DNA of 43,439 bases from Lentisphaerota bacterium (GCA_024225035.1 JAAEMX010000276.1:1-43439); one strand, 5' to 3'; shown: positions 8,922 to 17,491, counted from the first letter of the stretch. Notes: generated by a model from the letters alone, not told the origin. Numbers and translations: made by a program.

Positions 8922-9195
8922 TCTTTTCATCTTTCACCCCCTACCCGTTCAGGAACTTTTATTGTCAATTTCAAGACTCTAATTAATTAAGATTTTAACA
9001 AATATCACCCAAAAATAGAAATTGCTCTTCAAGCTAAAAAATAATTATTTAAGAAATAAACTTCATCAGACTTGTCAAAAAACACCAATTTCATATATTG
9101 ATAAAAAATTAATTCCCTGTATAATAGAATTTACGGATAATGTTAAAATGTAACAATTTTTACTAATTTAATTTTGAGAGGCCTTTGGAAACAGC

Positions 9196-10379
9196 ATGGA
9201 TATATTTATAGACACCTACTATGAGAATGCTTCACCTCTAAAGTGGGAACAAAATGAAAATGGAATAATTGAACTTGAACTAATTCATGACCATGCCCGT
9301 TTTTCTCCTAATCAACAGATAACTCATTGGAACTTCAAGATTGAAGTACCTGCTGAAAATGTAGGAAAAACTGTAAAGGTTAGAATTCATTCAATCAACT
9401 GCTGCTGGAATAGAAATGTCGTTCCGGCATTTAATTACCCTAACATGGCAACAGTAGTTTCATATGATGGGGTGAATTGGGAAAATATTCAATGCGCAGA
9501 CGTGGAAATTCCAGGTTTTATAAGAGAACTCCACATTCCTCTGAAAAGCCAAGTAAAACAAGTCGCTAGACTTGTCCCCTACACTGATTCTGACCTGCAA
9601 AAAACTATATCAGAAATTAAAGATCATAAATCAGTTAAAGTTTATAATATGGGTTCAACTGTTGAAGGTCGCCCTCTGGAAATGATTCAGGTAGGTAATC
9701 CAGATGCACCGAACCAGATTCTTTTGAGAGGCCGTGCCCATCCGTGGGAAACCGGAGGCAACTGGCTTATTGAAGGAATACTTGAAAAGTTAGTGAAAAA
9801 TAAATCCACACTTGCTGATGATATCTTAAATGAACTATGTTTTCATATTATGCCGATGGCCTGCTTATGCCGATGGCCTGCAAAGATGGAGTTTACCGTG
9901 GCATGACTCGGTTCAATGTCCGTGGTATTGACCTCAACCGAGGTTGGGAAACAAACAAACCAATTGATCCTGAACTATGCCCTGAAAATTATTGCCTGCA
10001 AAACTGGCTGACTGAAAGGCAGCGACAAAACAAGCTCCCTAAACTTACGATATGCTTTCATAATGATGCTCAAGGTAACCTGCATTTTACTCATTTAAAC
10101 AATGCCCCGAAAGGCTATCCAGAAAGGATGCGTACTTTTGAAGAGCTTTTAACTGAAATGACTTGGTTTACTGAAGGTTCGGTTTCACCTGAAGCTCATA
10201 ACCCGGGATCATTTGGCGATGGGTTGTGCGCTATTTACGGAATTGATGCATTCATTTTTGAGCTAAAAGCCATTCACGCTGAAGGACTGGGACATTCCCC
10301 GCTTGGTAGTGACTGGATACAATTAGGTAAAGATTTTGTTGATGTAATTCGAGAATATTTCAACCAAGTAAATAAGTAA
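9196..10379 (+). pseudogene. M14-family zinc carboxypeptidase, frameshifted by a 17-bp tandem duplication
   Basis: Two overlapping frames (9196-9906 and on to 10379) together encode one cytosolic-carboxypeptidase-like M14 enzyme. An N-terminal beta domain (about 1-125) is followed by the catalytic domain: zinc ligands His182 and Glu185 in RAHPWETGGNW, then after the break GIDLNRGW with the substrate-binding arginine, the third zinc ligand in ICFHNDAQGN, and the catalytic glutamate probably in FIFELKAIH. TTATGCCGATGGCCTGC occurs twice head to tail at 9848-9864 and 9865-9881. Removing one copy leaves exactly 389 codons in one frame and restores the family motif HIMPMACKDGVYRGMTR. As given, the protein stops before the active site is complete. 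No signal peptide. It could be a real mutation, a reversible slippage site or an assembly error. Confidence 0.88.
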
Positions 10380-10435
10380 AGCTTAGTTCAACTTATCATA
10401 AATCATTTCTACCCGGTTTATATATGAATGTTATA

Positions 10436-10465
10436 AATTGCTCCTGTTGCAATTCAGGAGCAATT
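10436..10465 (+). terminator. Hairpin downstream of the M14 peptidase gene
   Basis: AATTGCTCCTG (10436-10446) and CAGGAGCAATT (10455-10465) are perfectly complementary around an 8-base loop, 57 bases beyond the stop. The following CCCCTTCCC is a poor U tract, so it may be a weak terminator or a 3'-end stabiliser. Confidence 0.5.
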
Positions 10466-10902
10466 CCCCTTCCCTGCTTATGGTTTATTTCTATAATAAA
10501 ATTAAACAAGTGGACTACTAAGAATATTCTGAAGCTTTACCCTTACATTCATATCCCAGTTAGATTCAAAAACATTTGGAAGAGCTTCGACAAGCCTTCT
10601 TTTTAAAGTTGTGTATGGTCTTCCAAATCATTATTTGAAGCTAGAAAGCATAAAATACCATGCATAATATAGGTTAGCCCGGAGTGTTCATTAATTGGGC
10701 CATGCATAAGTAATGCTCCCAAAACATCCAGCCTGTCCGAAAAGTCACATTCTCTGATAAACTCACGAGGTTACACCTGAAGTTATCTTTGATATTAATG
10801 TAATACATTAAGCACACTGACGCATCAGCGAACGCATAAGTTTCCTGAGGTAATAATGATATTTATTTTATACCGGAAATAAGAAAATGTTTTTTGAGAG
10901 GA
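10466..10902. other. Decayed region with an unidentified minus-strand coding relic
   Basis: No intact gene. On the minus strand a frame of 56 codons, bounded by stops at 10771-10773 and 10603-10605, reads like protein (DRLDVLGALLMHGPINEHSG, then LTYIMHGILCFLASNNDLED) but has no start at its head. It may be the tail of a gene lost when the neighbouring fucosidase and AraC fragments were fused. I do not recognise the family. Confidence 0.35.
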
Positions 10903-11076
10903 TCAATTACTTCCCTGCATATAATGCAATGGCGCTATCTTAAAATACTTTTTAAACTGTGCTGAGAATTCATAAGGTGAGGAATAATCAAGCTCTGCTG
11001 CAATTGCTGTTATTGTTGTATTCTGATTTTTGAGTAGCGCCTGTGCCAAATCCATACGACAGCGAATCCGGTACTG
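10903..11076 (-). pseudogene. AraC-family regulator, C-terminal helix-turn-helix stub
   Basis: The minus-strand frame ending at TGA 10903-10905 encodes the last 57 or so residues of an AraC DNA-binding domain: YRIRCRMDLAQALLKNQN, then TAIAAELDYSSPYEFSAQFK and KYFKIAPLHYMQG. This matches the second HTH and the conserved tail (Y-x-F-S-x-x-F-K-x-x-x-x-x-P). Everything before YRIRC is missing. The upstream sequence switches directly into the fucosidase C-terminus, with the junction at about 11071-11076. It is a relic and cannot bind as a monomeric regulator without its first HTH. Confidence 0.8.
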
Positions 11077-12281
11077 CCATCACTCAAAAGCTGGGCATAT
11101 TTAACTTTTCCAGCCATTCCCATTAAATGAACGTGTTTAAACGGCCATACGAAAAAATGCAGATATAAGCGTTTATTTGCAGCATTATATGTAAAGCTGC
11201 AGCCCAGTGGCACTTCAAATTACTTAGGGACAGCAACACAACCGTAGATGGCTTTTGAGTTATATTTCATCCACCTGCCAAGTTCCTGCAGTCTTTCCAA
11301 AGCACGTTTATCAAACTCACCGCGAGATGTCGGGCCAACGTTTAACAGCAGGTTACCACTTCTTGCTACATGGTTAACCAGCATTTGAACAACCATTTCC
11401 TCACTTTTCCAACTGGTCTCATCTCGGTGATATCCCCATGATCCGGAAAAAGTCTGACAGCCTTCCCATACAGCAGGGTTGCCATTTTCATCAGTCAAAC
11501 CTTCATCGGGAATAAACTGTTCCGGTGTGATAACATCTCCCAAACCGGGCAAATCAAGGCGGTTATTAATAATGATATCAGGCTGAATATTGCGAATCAT
11601 TTTGATCATTTTTTCAGATTCCCAGTCATCTTTGCCTTTGCCGTTTTCCTGCTGCGGATATGAAAAATCAAACCAGATAATGTCAATTTTACCGAATTCT
11701 GTCAAAAGTTCACGCACCTGATTGCGCATATATTCGACATAAATTTTCATATCACGATCTTTGTTTTTCGCAATCTCGTCTTCACATTCGCGATCAGGGT
11801 GCATGCCATCAATGGTAAACGCAGGGTGGTGCCAATCCAGCAATGAATAATAAAAACCCACTCGAATGCCTTCACTACGGAAAGCATCAACAACTTCACG
11901 AAGCAAATCTCTACCTGCCGGTGTATTAGGAGCTTTGTAGTCAGTATATTTTGAATCCCAAAGGCAAAAATCTTCATGATGTTTAGCTGTAATCACAAAA
12001 TACTTCATGCCGGCTTCACGAGCGGCTTTAGCCCATTCACGTGGATCAAAAAGATCTGGATCAAAGCAATCGAAGTATTTTTGATAATCAGAATTTGAAA
12101 TTTTTTCATAATTCTTTATCCATTTGTGTCGGGATGGTAAAGAGTATAGTCCCCAATGAATAAAGATTCCAAATATGTCATGTGTAAACCACGCAGTATC
12201 GCCCTTGCAGTATTCAAAGCGCCTTTCACTTTTAGAGTTGATGGTTATGTTGTTATCATAAACCTTAACCCCAAAACATAA
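11073..12281 (-). pseudogene. GH29 alpha-L-fucosidase, inactivated
   Basis: Family GH29 removes alpha-L-fucose from glycans. The frame covers nearly the whole protein: FGIFIHWGLYSLPSRHKW, YFVITAKHHEDFCLWDSKYT, the nucleophile block DIIWFDFSY, VARSGNLLLNVGPTSRGEFD and the C-terminal beta domain ending KVKYAQLLSDGS. Damage: no ATG, GTG or TTG exists between the upstream in-frame TAG (12300-12302) and residue RRFEYCKGD, so the start is lost; an in-frame TAA at 11220-11222 interrupts CVAVPK-stop-FEVPLGCSF (GAA to TAA would explain it); and the 3' end runs into an AraC stub. The stretch 11220-12008 is still open but lacks both ends. It sits downstream of an AraC regulator and opposite a Gfo/Idh gene, so it was probably part of a fucosyl-glycan utilisation locus. 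Confidence 0.85.
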
Positions 12282-12347
12282 ATGTACAATATGACCAATC
12301 TAATGCATAATTTTACATAAATATTAATTTAAATAATGTATTATCAG

Positions 12348-13127
12348 TCATCTAATATTTCTCTTTCGAAAAGCAACAGGGCTAATTCCATTACGCTTTT
12401 TAAAAGTATTTGAGAAGTGATACTGGTCATTAAAAGCAAGACGCGCTGAGATTTCTTTTATAGTGAGCATGCTATGTTTCAATAGCAGTTCAGCGGTTTT
12501 TACTCGAAGCCGCAACAGATATTCATAAGGAGTAACACCACAGTTACTTTTAAAAAGGCGTATCATGTAAGCTTTTGATATTCCAAGAGAGACACAACAT
12601 TTCTCAAGGTCAAATACTTTTTCTACCGAAGTATCCAATTTTTCACGAAGCTTAACAACCTTTTCTGGAAATCTTTTCTTTTCATTATTTTCACCAACTT
12701 GCTCTGAAATATCTATCAGAAACTTATGAAAAGTCAAAGCGGATTCTTTATCTCTGGAGTAACCATGTGTTTTACTTATTAAATACATGTCTTTAAAATA
12801 TTTCAAAAACGCTCTGCCATCATTAATATAAAAAATATCATTCATTCCATAAATCTGCAATAAACTTGTGACCAGGTCTCCGCCACAAATAAAAAACAGC
12901 TTTTCCCACATGGCTTTTGAGTCAGCCCAGTAAGAGTTTTCAGTTTCAGGAGGCACAATAAAAAAACTATCAGGCTGGCAATGGTACTTTTTACCACCAA
13001 TTTCCAGATAGCCGAGATCACTTATAAGATACTCAAACAAGTAACATCCCTCTCTCGAAAAAACTTGTTTTTCACAGGCGAATGCTTGAGAATACGCACC
13101 TACAACTAATTCAAAAGTTTTATTCAT
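12348..13127 (-). CDS. AraC-family transcriptional regulator
   Basis: 259 residues. The N-terminal part (about 1-130) is a cupin-like sensor (LGYLEIGGKKYHCQPDSFFI, then VPPETENSYW), which in this family binds a sugar or a related inducer. The C-terminal 100 residues carry two HTH motifs (LEKCCVSLGISKAYMIRLFK and IKEISARLAFNDQYHFSNTF) ending in KKRNGISPVAFRKRN. It is divergent from the Gfo/Idh gene at 13263, with 135 bases between them, the typical arrangement for a local activator. It also lies directly upstream of the dead fucosidase on the same strand. The start has no strong ribosome binding site. Confidence 0.92.
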   Translation of the reverse strand: MNKTFELVVGAYSQAFACEKQVFSREGCYLFEYLISDLGYLEIGGKKYHCQPDSFFIVPPETENSYWADSKAMWEKLFFICGGDLVTSLLQIYGMNDIFYINDGRAFLKYFKDMYLISKTHGYSRDKESALTFHKFLIDISEQVGENNEKKRFPEKVVKLREKLDTSVEKVFDLEKCCVSLGISKAYMIRLFKSNCGVTPYEYLLRLRVKTAELLLKHSMLTIKEISARLAFNDQYHFSNTFKKRNGISPVAFRKRNIR

Positions 13128-13262
13128 AAGTCAATATTTTACATCTTAATAAACATATCTTACATCTAAACAAGCTCGAAATATTATTTTCAAACAGTAT
13201 AATGTTAAATATAGTACATTTAAACACTATAATCAACAGCAAAATAAAAGAGGTGCATTCAA

Positions 13263-14429
13263 ATGCAGGATCTTCGAATTGGTGTCATCGGTGCGTGGGG
13301 GCGCGGCAAACTGGCACAACAGGCACACAAACCGGGAAAAGGTTCACGCCTGGTTGCAGGAGCAGATATCAACCCTGAAAACCTTAAGTTATTTGATGAA
13401 GCAGTTGAAGGCGATCTATTTCCTACTGATGATTATCGCAAACTATTGGAACGTAACGATATAGACGCAGTATTTATCACTTCTCCTGACTTTCTGCATG
13501 AAGAACAGGGTATTGCCGCGTTGGAAGCCGGTAAAGCAGTCTATTTGGAAAAACCAATGGCTATTACCATCGAAGGCTGCGACAGCCTTCTTGAAGCTGC
13601 TTATCGGATAGGAAGCAAACTTTATCTCGGCCATAATATGCGTTATTTCCCAGTCATACTGAAAATGAAAGAAATCATTGACTCCGGATTGATTGGTGAT
13701 TTACAGGCAGCCTGGTGCCGTCATTTTATCAGTTACGGTGGAGATGCCTATTTCAAAGACTGGCACTCCGAACAACAGTACAGCAACGGCCTGCTTCTGC
13801 AAAAAGGTGCGCATGACATCGACGTCATTCATTGGCTATGTGGTGGATATACTAAAAATGTTGTCGGAATGGGTATGTTAAGCGTTTACGACAAATGTGA
13901 ACGTCGCAGTGAAGATCAAGCAGGCGATGCTTCATGGAGTGAAAGCAACTGGCCTCCTCTCTCTCAGACTGATCTTTCTCCAATAATTAACGTTGAAGAT
14001 CATAATATGATCATGATGCAGATGGATAACGGGATTCAGGCATCTTACACTCAATGCCATTACAGTCCCGACTCGGAAAGGAATTATACATTTATCGGAA
14101 CTGCCGGAAGAATAGAAAATCATGGTGACCACGGCAAGTGTGAAATTCACGTCTGGACTAAACGCGGCCGACGTCAGGAACCTGATATTGTCTTCAACAT
14201 GAAACCTGTTGAAGGTTCTCATGGCGGTTCAGATCCCAACATTGTAAATGCATTTGTTGATTTCGTAACTAAAGACTTGACTCCAAACACCTCTCCAATT
14301 GCAGCAAGAAACTCTGTTGCTATAGGAGTATGCGGTCATGCTTCAATGCGCAGTGGATGCGCCCCACAGGAAATTCCACAACTTGATCCTGAATTAATCA
14401 AGTATTTTGAAAACGGACAAAAGAAATAA
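13263..14429 (+). CDS. Gfo/Idh/MocA-family NAD(P)-dependent oxidoreductase
   Basis: 388 residues. The N-terminal Rossmann fold starts LRIGVIGAWGRGKLA, a variant of GxGxxG. The family signature EKP is present (LEKPMA, Lys97), with LGHNMRY after it. The C-terminal alpha/beta domain has the H-D-x-D-x-x-H-W-L motif in KGAHDIDVIHWLCGG, supplying the catalytic histidine. Such enzymes oxidise or reduce sugars and polyols; the substrate cannot be read from sequence. An AGAGGTG site precedes the ATG. Divergent from an AraC regulator and beside a fucosidase relic, so a role in sugar catabolism is likely. It ends at a strong bidirectional terminator. Confidence 0.93.
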   Translation: MQDLRIGVIGAWGRGKLAQQAHKPGKGSRLVAGADINPENLKLFDEAVEGDLFPTDDYRKLLERNDIDAVFITSPDFLHEEQGIAALEAGKAVYLEKPMAITIEGCDSLLEAAYRIGSKLYLGHNMRYFPVILKMKEIIDSGLIGDLQAAWCRHFISYGGDAYFKDWHSEQQYSNGLLLQKGAHDIDVIHWLCGGYTKNVVGMGMLSVYDKCERRSEDQAGDASWSESNWPPLSQTDLSPIINVEDHNMIMMQMDNGIQASYTQCHYSPDSERNYTFIGTAGRIENHGDHGKCEIHVWTKRGRRQEPDIVFNMKPVEGSHGGSDPNIVNAFVDFVTKDLTPNTSPIAARNSVAIGVCGHASMRSGCAPQEIPQLDPELIKYFENGQKK

Positions 14430-14445
14430 TTTACCCATAAATATG

Positions 14446-14478
14446 AAAAAAGCACCTGTGCAATGCAGGTGCTTTTTT
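14446..14478. terminator. Bidirectional terminator between convergent genes
   Basis: AAAAAAGCACCTG (14446-14458) and CAGGTGCTTTTTT (14466-14478) form a 13-bp stem with a 7-base loop. The A/T runs on both sides make it work on both strands, ending the Gfo/Idh gene and the lipoprotein gene. Confidence 0.92.
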
Positions 14479-14496
14479 CATATTAAAAGTATCAGG

Positions 14497-14889
14497 CTAC
14501 TCTATTGCAGTACCTGATACCTGAGCTTCACGACACCAGAAGAGCAGTGTGTACCAAAGCCAGTAGCTTCTTACGTCAGAACTAACATCCAGCACTTTGC
14601 TTGCACCAATACCACGGGCACGTCTGGTCATCATCAGCATTGCGTTATCCAGAGTGGCTGTATCCATAAAGGCAGACAGCTTTCCGGCACTGTTAACGCT
14701 ACCTGACATAATTGGAATGCTGTTGAACAGGAAAACGCCCCAGATATTAACGTTGATATGCGCAATCGGCTTTGTCCGTGAAGTGGCAACTCCAAGGGAA
14801 TTAAAGTGATCCGTTGTCTCAAGGCTTGAACAGCCCGTAAGCACAACTGCAGCTACTGCTACAGCAACGAGAGAAAGCATTTTTTTCAT
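14497..14889 (-). CDS. Small lipoprotein of unknown function
   Basis: 130 residues with an Sec/Lsp signal: MKKMLSLVAVAVAAVVLTGC, lipobox LTGC, Cys20 becoming the lipidated residue. The mature part has a hydrophobic motif NIWGVFLFNSIPIMSG and a Cys near the C-terminus (LLFWCREAQVSGTAIE). A strong AGGAGATC site precedes the ATG. It lies 65 bases downstream of purD on the same strand and may be read from it, though no functional tie is apparent. Probably anchored in the outer or inner membrane facing the periplasm. The WGVFLFNSIP motif recurs in small lipoproteins in my memory, but I know no function for them. Confidence 0.85.
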   Translation of the reverse strand: MKKMLSLVAVAVAAVVLTGCSSLETTDHFNSLGVATSRTKPIAHINVNIWGVFLFNSIPIMSGSVNSAGKLSAFMDTATLDNAMLMMTRRARGIGASKVLDVSSDVRSYWLWYTLLFWCREAQVSGTAIE

Positions 14890-14954
14890 ATTGTGATCTC
14901 CTGATTATAATTATTGTAAAATATTATTAGTTGTAAAATATTCAAATAAGCATT

Positions 14955-16238
14955 TTATTTTTCACGTGCCAAAGCTCTAAATCCGATATCACGTCTGCAG
15001 AAACAATCCTGCCAGTGAATCTTGTCAACAGCTCTATATGCATTGGCAATTGCTGCAGCAATATCTTTACCGCGAGCTGTTACTCCAAGAACTCGTCCTC
15101 CTGTGTTAACAATTTTGCCTTCTTGTTTTGAGGTTCCTGCATGAAAAACAACCGCACCTTCTTCGGCCGCAGCGTCGAGTCCGGTAATTTCATAACCTTT
15201 TTTATATGAGCCGGGATAACCACCTGAAGCCATTACAACACATACAGCCGGATCATCAGACCAAACCAGCTCAGCTTCACTAAGTTTACCTTCTGCGGTT
15301 TTCATCATAACACCCAACAGGTCACTGTCAAGACGGCACATTACGGCTTGAACTTCCGGATCACCAAACCTGACATTAAACTCAAGAACTTTAGGTCCGT
15401 TTTCAGTCACCATTACACCAACAAACAGTAAACCTTTAAAGTCAAGGCCATCCTCCTGAATCCCTTTCAAAAAATTATCCAGAATCTGTGAATTGACCTG
15501 AGCCATGATTTCATCATCAACGACAGGAGCTGGAGAATAAGCCCCCATACCGCCTGTATTTGGGCCTTCATCGTTGTCATATGCTCTTTTATGATCCTGA
15601 GAGCTTACCAGTGGCACAATAGTCTTGCCGTCAGTCAGGGCAAGAATAGAAGCCTCTTCACCAAACAGGCATTCTTCAACCAGCACTTGCGATCCGGCTC
15701 CTCCAAAAACGCCTTCAAAGCAGGAGCGCATAAAATCAACAGCTGTCTCAACCTCATCTGCAACACAAACGCCTTTACCGGCAGCCAGTCCGTCGGCCTT
15801 GATTACAATACCTTTGGCGCCTTCGGCAAATTCATTACGTATATACTCTTCTGCCGGCTTTGCTGATGAAAAAGAAGCAGCCTTAGCAGTTGGTATATTA
15901 TGATTCAGCATAAATTGTTTAGCAAAGTCCTTACTGCCTTCAAGCTGAGCCGCTATTTTAGATGGACCGAAGACTTTGATGCCGTTTTCTTTTAAAACAT
16001 CAACCAAGCCAGCACATAAAGGTGCTTCAGGACCAACTACAGCAAAATCAACTTCTTCTTTTTTGGCAAAATCCGCAAGTTTTTCCAAATCGCAAACATC
16101 AATATCCACACATTCAGCAACTTCAGCTATTCCTGCATTACCAGGAGCGCAAAATATCTTATTTACCACAGGACTTTGATTAAGTTTCCAGCAGAGAGTA
16201 TGCTCCCTCCCACCACTACCTACGACCATTACTTTCAT
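14955..16238 (-). CDS. purD: Phosphoribosylamine--glycine ligase (GAR synthetase)
   Basis: Second step of purine synthesis: ATP-dependent joining of glycine to 5-phosphoribosylamine. 427 residues, normal length. N-terminal VMVVGSGGREHTLCWKL, ATP-grasp with IVIKADGLAAGKGVCVA, EECLFGEEASILALTDG, the signature NTGGMGAYSPAPV and metal-binding LEFNVRFGDPEVQAVM. The tail ends FRALAREK. AAAGGA precedes the ATG. Divergent from the aldolase-like gene at 16360 with 121 bases between. No other pur gene is in the window, so the purine genes are dispersed. I see no purine riboswitch upstream. Confidence 0.96.
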   Translation of the reverse strand: MKVMVVGSGGREHTLCWKLNQSPVVNKIFCAPGNAGIAEVAECVDIDVCDLEKLADFAKKEEVDFAVVGPEAPLCAGLVDVLKENGIKVFGPSKIAAQLEGSKDFAKQFMLNHNIPTAKAASFSSAKPAEEYIRNEFAEGAKGIVIKADGLAAGKGVCVADEVETAVDFMRSCFEGVFGGAGSQVLVEECLFGEEASILALTDGKTIVPLVSSQDHKRAYDNDEGPNTGGMGAYSPAPVVDDEIMAQVNSQILDNFLKGIQEDGLDFKGLLFVGVMVTENGPKVLEFNVRFGDPEVQAVMCRLDSDLLGVMMKTAEGKLSEAELVWSDDPAVCVVMASGGYPGSYKKGYEITGLDAAAEEGAVVFHAGTSKQEGKIVNTGGRVLGVTARGKDIAAAIANAYRAVDKIHWQDCFCRRDIGFRALAREK

Positions 16239-16359
16239 CGAAAATCCTTTCTTTTGCTAAAATATTAAACGAACTTTTTTAAAATCTCTTTTGATTTCGT
16301 TATTATAACCTATATAATAAAAAGGACAAAATAAAAATAAAAGAAAGGCCCAACTTATA

Positions 16360-16998
16360 ATGTTTGCTGCTCTGGGGAGATTTAAAATCATACCGATTCT
16401 GAAGATTAAGGAAATCGAAACAGACGATGCTTTGCGTGTTGCTGAAGCCCTGTTTAAGGGTGGATTGCCGGTTATGGAAATGACTTTCAGGCGCCACAGT
16501 GACAGCAAAGCCATCAGGGAAATTTCCAAAGAATTTCCTGATTTTCTGATTGGAGCCGGCGGCATACTTAACCGCGACCAACTACTGCGAGCATTTGATT
16601 GCAAAGCAAAATTTGCAACATCACCTGGTGTGAGTCCTGACACTATCAAGACTGCTGCCAAAAAGAAGATTGCTTTTGCTCCGGGAGCCAGTACTGCGAC
16701 TGACATTGAAACTATCCTTCTTAATGGAGTTGTCGATTTCCAGTTCTTCCCAGCTGAAGCTTCAGGTGGTGTTGATTATCTGGAAGCAATTCTCGAGCCT
16801 TTTGAGCACCTTCCCATCGATATTTTCCCAAAAGGCGGGATAGTCACTAGAAATGCTAAGGACTACCTTGAACTGCCGCAGGTTTGCGCAGTTACCGTTG
16901 AAGACATCATACTGAATGAAGACATAGAAAATGGTGCATGGGACAGAATTACAGATAATGCCCGCCGTGCCATTGCTCAGGTGCATGACATCCCTTAA
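16360..16998 (+). CDS. KDPG/KHG aldolase-family protein lacking the Schiff-base lysine
   Basis: 212 residues with the KDPG aldolase TIM barrel: GGLPVMEMTF (Glu40 kept, matching E. coli Glu45), FLIGAGGIL, FATSPGVSP, FAPGASTATD, DFQFFPAEASGG and FPKGGIVTRN. In E. coli Eda the Schiff-base lysine is in FKFFPAE; here the codon is CAG, giving Gln128. The phosphate-binding GGSW segment near the end is also replaced (VTVEDIIL). So the fold is certain but ordinary aldolase chemistry is unlikely. The start fits conserved N-terminal length. Its 3' end overlaps the release-factor-like gene by 14 bases, so they are probably co-expressed. It may bind a phosphosugar or catalyse a different reaction. Confidence 0.85.
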   Translation: MFAALGRFKIIPILKIKEIETDDALRVAEALFKGGLPVMEMTFRRHSDSKAIREISKEFPDFLIGAGGILNRDQLLRAFDCKAKFATSPGVSPDTIKTAAKKKIAFAPGASTATDIETILLNGVVDFQFFPAEASGGVDYLEAILEPFEHLPIDIFPKGGIVTRNAKDYLELPQVCAVTVEDIILNEDIENGAWDRITDNARRAIAQVHDIP

Positions 16999-17491
16999 TC
17001 CGGAAAACTTTATATTAAAACGTGACTATTGGCTTAAGGCTGATGACCAAACCTTGCTGAAAGACTGCAGGCTTGACTTCTTTAAAGCAACAGGTAAAGG
17101 TGGGCAGAAACGCAATAAATCATCATCTGCAGTTAGAATAATTCATGAACCAACAGGGATAGCTGTAACGGACTGTTCAGAACGCAGTCAGCATCGAAAT
17201 CGTGAGATAGCTTTGACCAAACTACGACTGGAAATTGCCAGGCAACTGCGACTTTTTCCGCCAATCCCCCCTTCCCGAATTGAAGTAGCTCTCAAGCATC
17301 GTGAATACCCGCTTTGGCTTGCTCGTATCCTGGATATCCTGACAGAGAACGAATTTCAGATTAAAAAATCAGCCACAGACATGCAAATTACCACATCAAA
17401 ACTTATTAAACTGCTTGAAAGAGACCTTAATTTATGGCAGTTTATAAATAACAAAAGAATGGTTTTGGGACTTTCGCCTTTAAAACGATAA
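16985..17491 (+). CDS. Release-factor-like protein with GGQ motif (ribosome rescue type)
   Basis: 168 residues from the ATG at 16985, which overlaps the aldolase stop; an upstream start at 16931 would add 18 residues translated from inside the aldolase gene and is unlikely. The peptidyl-hydrolase domain is clear: LDFFKATGKGGQKRNKSSSA with GGQ at 39-41, then VRIIHEPTGIAVTD and RSQHRNREIALTKL. It lacks the codon-recognition domain of RF1/RF2 and so belongs with the small GGQ proteins that free stalled ribosomes (ArfB/YaeJ, RF-H and C12orf65-like). The C-terminal half (LARILDILTENEFQIKKSAT) is helical and not the short basic tail of classical ArfB. Subtype uncertain. Confidence 0.85.
   Translation: MTSLNPENFILKRDYWLKADDQTLLKDCRLDFFKATGKGGQKRNKSSSAVRIIHEPTGIAVTDCSERSQHRNREIALTKLRLEIARQLRLFPPIPPSRIEVALKHREYPLWLARILDILTENEFQIKKSATDMQITTSKLIKLLERDLNLWQFINNKRMVLGLSPLKR

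Noticed and set aside
8646..8930. Minus-strand frame of 94 codons over the two tRNA-Phe genes (WWQEPESNWRHRDFQSPAL)
   Set aside because: It is the well-known spurious translation of tRNA genes; the peptide is repeated because the tRNA is.
10424..10606. 60-codon plus-strand frame after the M14 gene
   Set aside because: It begins inside the hairpin at 10436-10465 and has no binding site or homology I can see.
12261..12310. ATG CAT TAG before the fucosidase as a possible true start
   Set aside because: The ATG near 12308 is followed after one codon by TAG, so it cannot start the protein unless that TAG is itself a mutation; there is no binding site and no family-like N-terminus.
16931..16984. 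Longer start for the GGQ protein
   Set aside because: The extra 18 residues are an out-of-frame reading of the conserved aldolase C-terminus; the ATG at 16985 gives the usual overlap.
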